In this document: positions 61,501 through 64,000 of the stretch, in pieces
Layout: every line of letters begins with the position of its first letter
Numbering within the stretch: the first letter of the stretch is position 1
DNA from: Patagioenas fasciata
Taxonomy: Eukaryota; Chordata; Aves; Columbiformes; Columbidae
Length of the DNA stretch: 64,000 nucleotides
Direction: 5' to 3'
NCBI RefSeq assembly: GCF_037038585.1
Contig: NC_092525.1
Coordinates: forward strand, 24,014,867 to 24,078,866
Position numbers and translations under genes: made by a program
Notes under the pieces: model-generated
Told to the model about the DNA's origin: nothing
Databases searched by the model: none
Seen by the model: only the letters and a program-made list of their open reading frames with translations

Positions 61501-64000
61501 GTTGTTCCCTTCCTCCTGAATTTACATCTCAGTGACTGATAATAAATTGCAATGGAAATATTGCTCTGTATTTCCAGGAACTAATCAAGGGGGATTGTTT
61601 GGCAGCAAAAAGCCAGGGCAGCTGCTCAGAGGAATAAATCCTGCAGGAATGAGCTGCACTGCCCAGAGCTGCCTGGTGGAAGGGGAACACCAGGTCCCCT
61701 GGTCTCTGTCCTTCCCCCACCAGCAGGGACTAAACCCAGCACTTTTAAGCATTTAAGTATTGAGAAAAAGGCTTCATCTCATTTTACCCAGTTTTTAGCC
61801 TTTATTTGCTAGAGCTGGTTGCAGTCCAGGCTTGGCATACATAGAAGTCAACCCACAGAGAGACTCTGAGCAGAGTTTTCAAGCAGGGAGCTGCTATCAC
61901 CACCAAGATGAAATGATTTGGTGAGTTATGTACATTGATGTCAATCATGTTTCCCTTTGGTGCTTCTCTCCCCACAGGGAAATGCAATAAATCGCATTTT
62001 TCCAAGCACAATCCTGTGCTGCCTGGCCTTGGAGGCAGAAGATGAAGCACAAGCATCACATGGGTGGGAAAATGCATGTACCCCTACAAACATCAAGGAA
62101 AATGCTTCTCCGCAGCTGGTGTAAGCCAGCAAATTCAGCCATGCCTGATCCAACCCAAGGTCCTGTACAGCCAAAAAGAAGCTTTAAAATGTCCTGGGGA
62201 GGAAGCAGTGTTTCAGCTTGCTGTGTCTAAATCCAGCATCATGTATTATGTATTTCTCACCAGAGTTTGCATGAGATCAATGAGATTGCATCCTTCAACA
62301 GCCTGCACTTTGATGGATGCTGCCGTGAAGCCTGTGTTCAATGGCAATGGCTGGCACTGCAGGTCAGGGCAGGACACAGCTCAAAGGCAGAAGGAGCAGA
62401 GGGAGAGGAGGAGGATCTACCCCAAAGCTCCAGGCAGTCACTGCTGTGAATTCATCACAGCCTGGACATGACATCTCTTCACCAGGTTAAGATGCAGAAC
62501 TGCTTCCCTGTGACTTCTGAATTTTTCACTCTTATTTATACACTCTACCTTACATGCTCTTATTTATACACACAAATAAAAGCTAGGCAGTGACCCCCTG
62601 CTTTATGAAAAATCCCATCATGCCCATTTTAGCTGATTTAGTGCATGCTAAGCAATTTTTAGAAGATAGGCTTAGGACTGTTTCACATCTCTCTTTTTGA
62701 GAAATACAGCACTTTCCTGGACCACAGCAAATTGTCTTCCCTCCAGCTTCCCCTTTGCCACGGGGAATGAATTTCAGAGCTTTTTTTTCAGCTCATTATT
62801 CTAAGCATTACCCCTTAGGTGTCTGATTAGTGTTTCACAGGCTGTGTTGTGCTATAATATCTGCTTCTGACATGGGCTGCAGCAGCCAGAAGAGAAATCC
62901 ATTGCATTTTAAATTGAGATAACAGTTTAACCTGATCTACACGTGCGAAAGAAAAGTCTTCCAGGGAAAATCCAGGTCCCCGAAGGCAGCGTACAAGGCA
63001 GAGGTGCTGCTGGGTCCCATACCCATCCCTGCAGAGAGGTAACCCATTCTCAAAACAAAGCACTGGGAGGTATTTGGACTGCCTTAGCTTGAAAAATGGC
63101 CATGAAGTATCTTTAAGCCTGCAATAAGCCCCATGAACAGGCTCTGTGCTGTGAAAGAAGAGATAAATCGAAGCTTTCCCTGGCTTTGCCGAGGGCCTGC
63201 TGCTTAACACAGAGAAACCTCCAGGCATTTGCAAATGGTGCAGGAGGAGCAGCGCAAGTGGGTTGTTGAGAGGAAAAGCAGCCCAAGGTCTGGAAGACCA
63301 TGCATTGAACCAGGGCAAGGCCACTGCCTGGCTGGGGGAAAGACTCTCTCCCCACACACCCCACCAACAGCTCACTCTCTGCTTGCCTTAAGCACTAACA
63401 TACCTATGGCAGCCTTGAAGCCTCGAAGTCGAATTTCATTTTAAGACAATGTTAGCCAAGAGCAGCAAAGTGATCTGTTTATGTTTGTCATCAAAAGTTT
63501 TTAAACCTATCCTATGTTTTTCCTTTTCTCCTACCAGCTGTAGCTATATAGAAAAGCTAAACAAGAGAAAGCAAGCAAAGTTTCTGATTAATCATTTCTT
63601 ATGTTTGAAGAAGAAATGCTTTGGTTTTGAGTTCTCCTGAAAACAAAGTCCTTCTATGCCGGGCAGACAGAGTTACCCAGCAACAAGGCAAGGAAAAATG
63701 CAGGGAACAGGAGATGGGGGAGAGCATGTTTTCTCCTTGATGTCCTTGGCAGGCTCTGCCTGCAGACACAAGGGTGGCTGGGCTGAACTGCTGCATCTCC
63801 TGGGCCACAGTCCCTGCACACCAATACTTCAGCTGGAAGCTGGTGTGCAATGAGCCCACTCTTTGACAAGGCTTGGGGACAGCCCCCAGATGCTCATTGC
63901 TCCATGGGAGGGCACCTGCTCTGAGAGACCCAGTGCTGGGTATTGCTCAGACCCCACATCCTGAGCACCATTTACTTGTTTCAACCAGCTTAGCAAAAGT
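58531..64000. other. Intergenic sequence to the end of the window
   Basis: No gene was recognised. By eye the plus strand is A- and C-rich over much of this stretch (for example 60480-60560). The longest open frame is at 62827-63375 on the minus strand (182 codons). It lacks low-complexity bias but also lacks any recognisable domain, so it is treated as chance. A short CA run lies at 59639-59650. Small AT-rich patches at 58935-58975 (AAATTAATAAATCAATTTAT) and near 62.53-62.59 kb carry AATAAA-like hexamers. Confidence 0.4.

Noticed and set aside
62827-63375. Minus-strand open frame of 182 codons
   Set aside because: No domain, no convincing start or splice signals, and the length is within what a 64-kb window gives by chance. 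Minus-strand RNA-seq or PhyloCSF would change this view.

Overview
This window looks like nuclear DNA from a bird. The main evidence is several CR1 LINE copies of the avian/reptilian type, one of which still has the typical 3' end near 10.45 kb on the minus strand. Short exons with consensus splice sites sit between long non-coding stretches, and there is no sign of prokaryotic or organellar organisation. The species cannot be told from the sequence.

Only one protein-coding gene can be supported: the C-terminal part of TEDC1 (tubulin epsilon and delta complex protein 1; C14orf80 in human), on the plus strand. Three exons are visible, at 13095-13181, 16220-16432 and 34774-35133. All three are open, all are in phase 0 and they join in frame. 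Together they give 219 residues and end in a TGA. The identification rests on features recalled for the human protein: a tryptophan-rich WQWM-ETVLD join, a basic HRKAAW coiled-coil end, and a C-terminal AAEV...REASL...ECRQ...L helix. TEDC1 works with TEDC2 and the delta and epsilon tubulins to stabilise centriole microtubules. No N-terminal exon was recognised in the first 13 kb, so those exons are probably upstream of the window. A 3' UTR with overlapping AATAAA signals follows the stop and probably ends near 35.7 kb.

Layout: 1-13.1 kb is intronic or 5' sequence with two CR1 copies, a CA repeat and a poly(A) tract. 13.1-16.4 kb holds two TEDC1 exons, with an A/C-rich low-complexity tract between them. 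16.4-34.8 kb is one 18.3-kb intron holding old, decayed CR1 pieces. 34.8-35.7 kb is the terminal exon and UTR. 35.7-64 kb has no recognisable gene. It alternates GC-richer spacers, simple repeats (TG, GGGAC/T, CCAT/CCAC, poly(A/T)) and AT-rich islands dense in TAATTA/ATTA cores that resemble vertebrate conserved regulatory elements. By eye the plus strand is G/T-rich up to about 49-50 kb and more A/C-rich after that. This could mean an opposing transcription unit enters from the right. Two motifs resembling a tRNA-Lys primer-binding site hint at faint retroviral relics.

No operon, CRISPR array, tRNA, rRNA or novel multi-gene system was found. Many open frames of 60-184 codons occur on both strands, as expected by chance in vertebrate non-coding DNA, and they are not annotated as genes.
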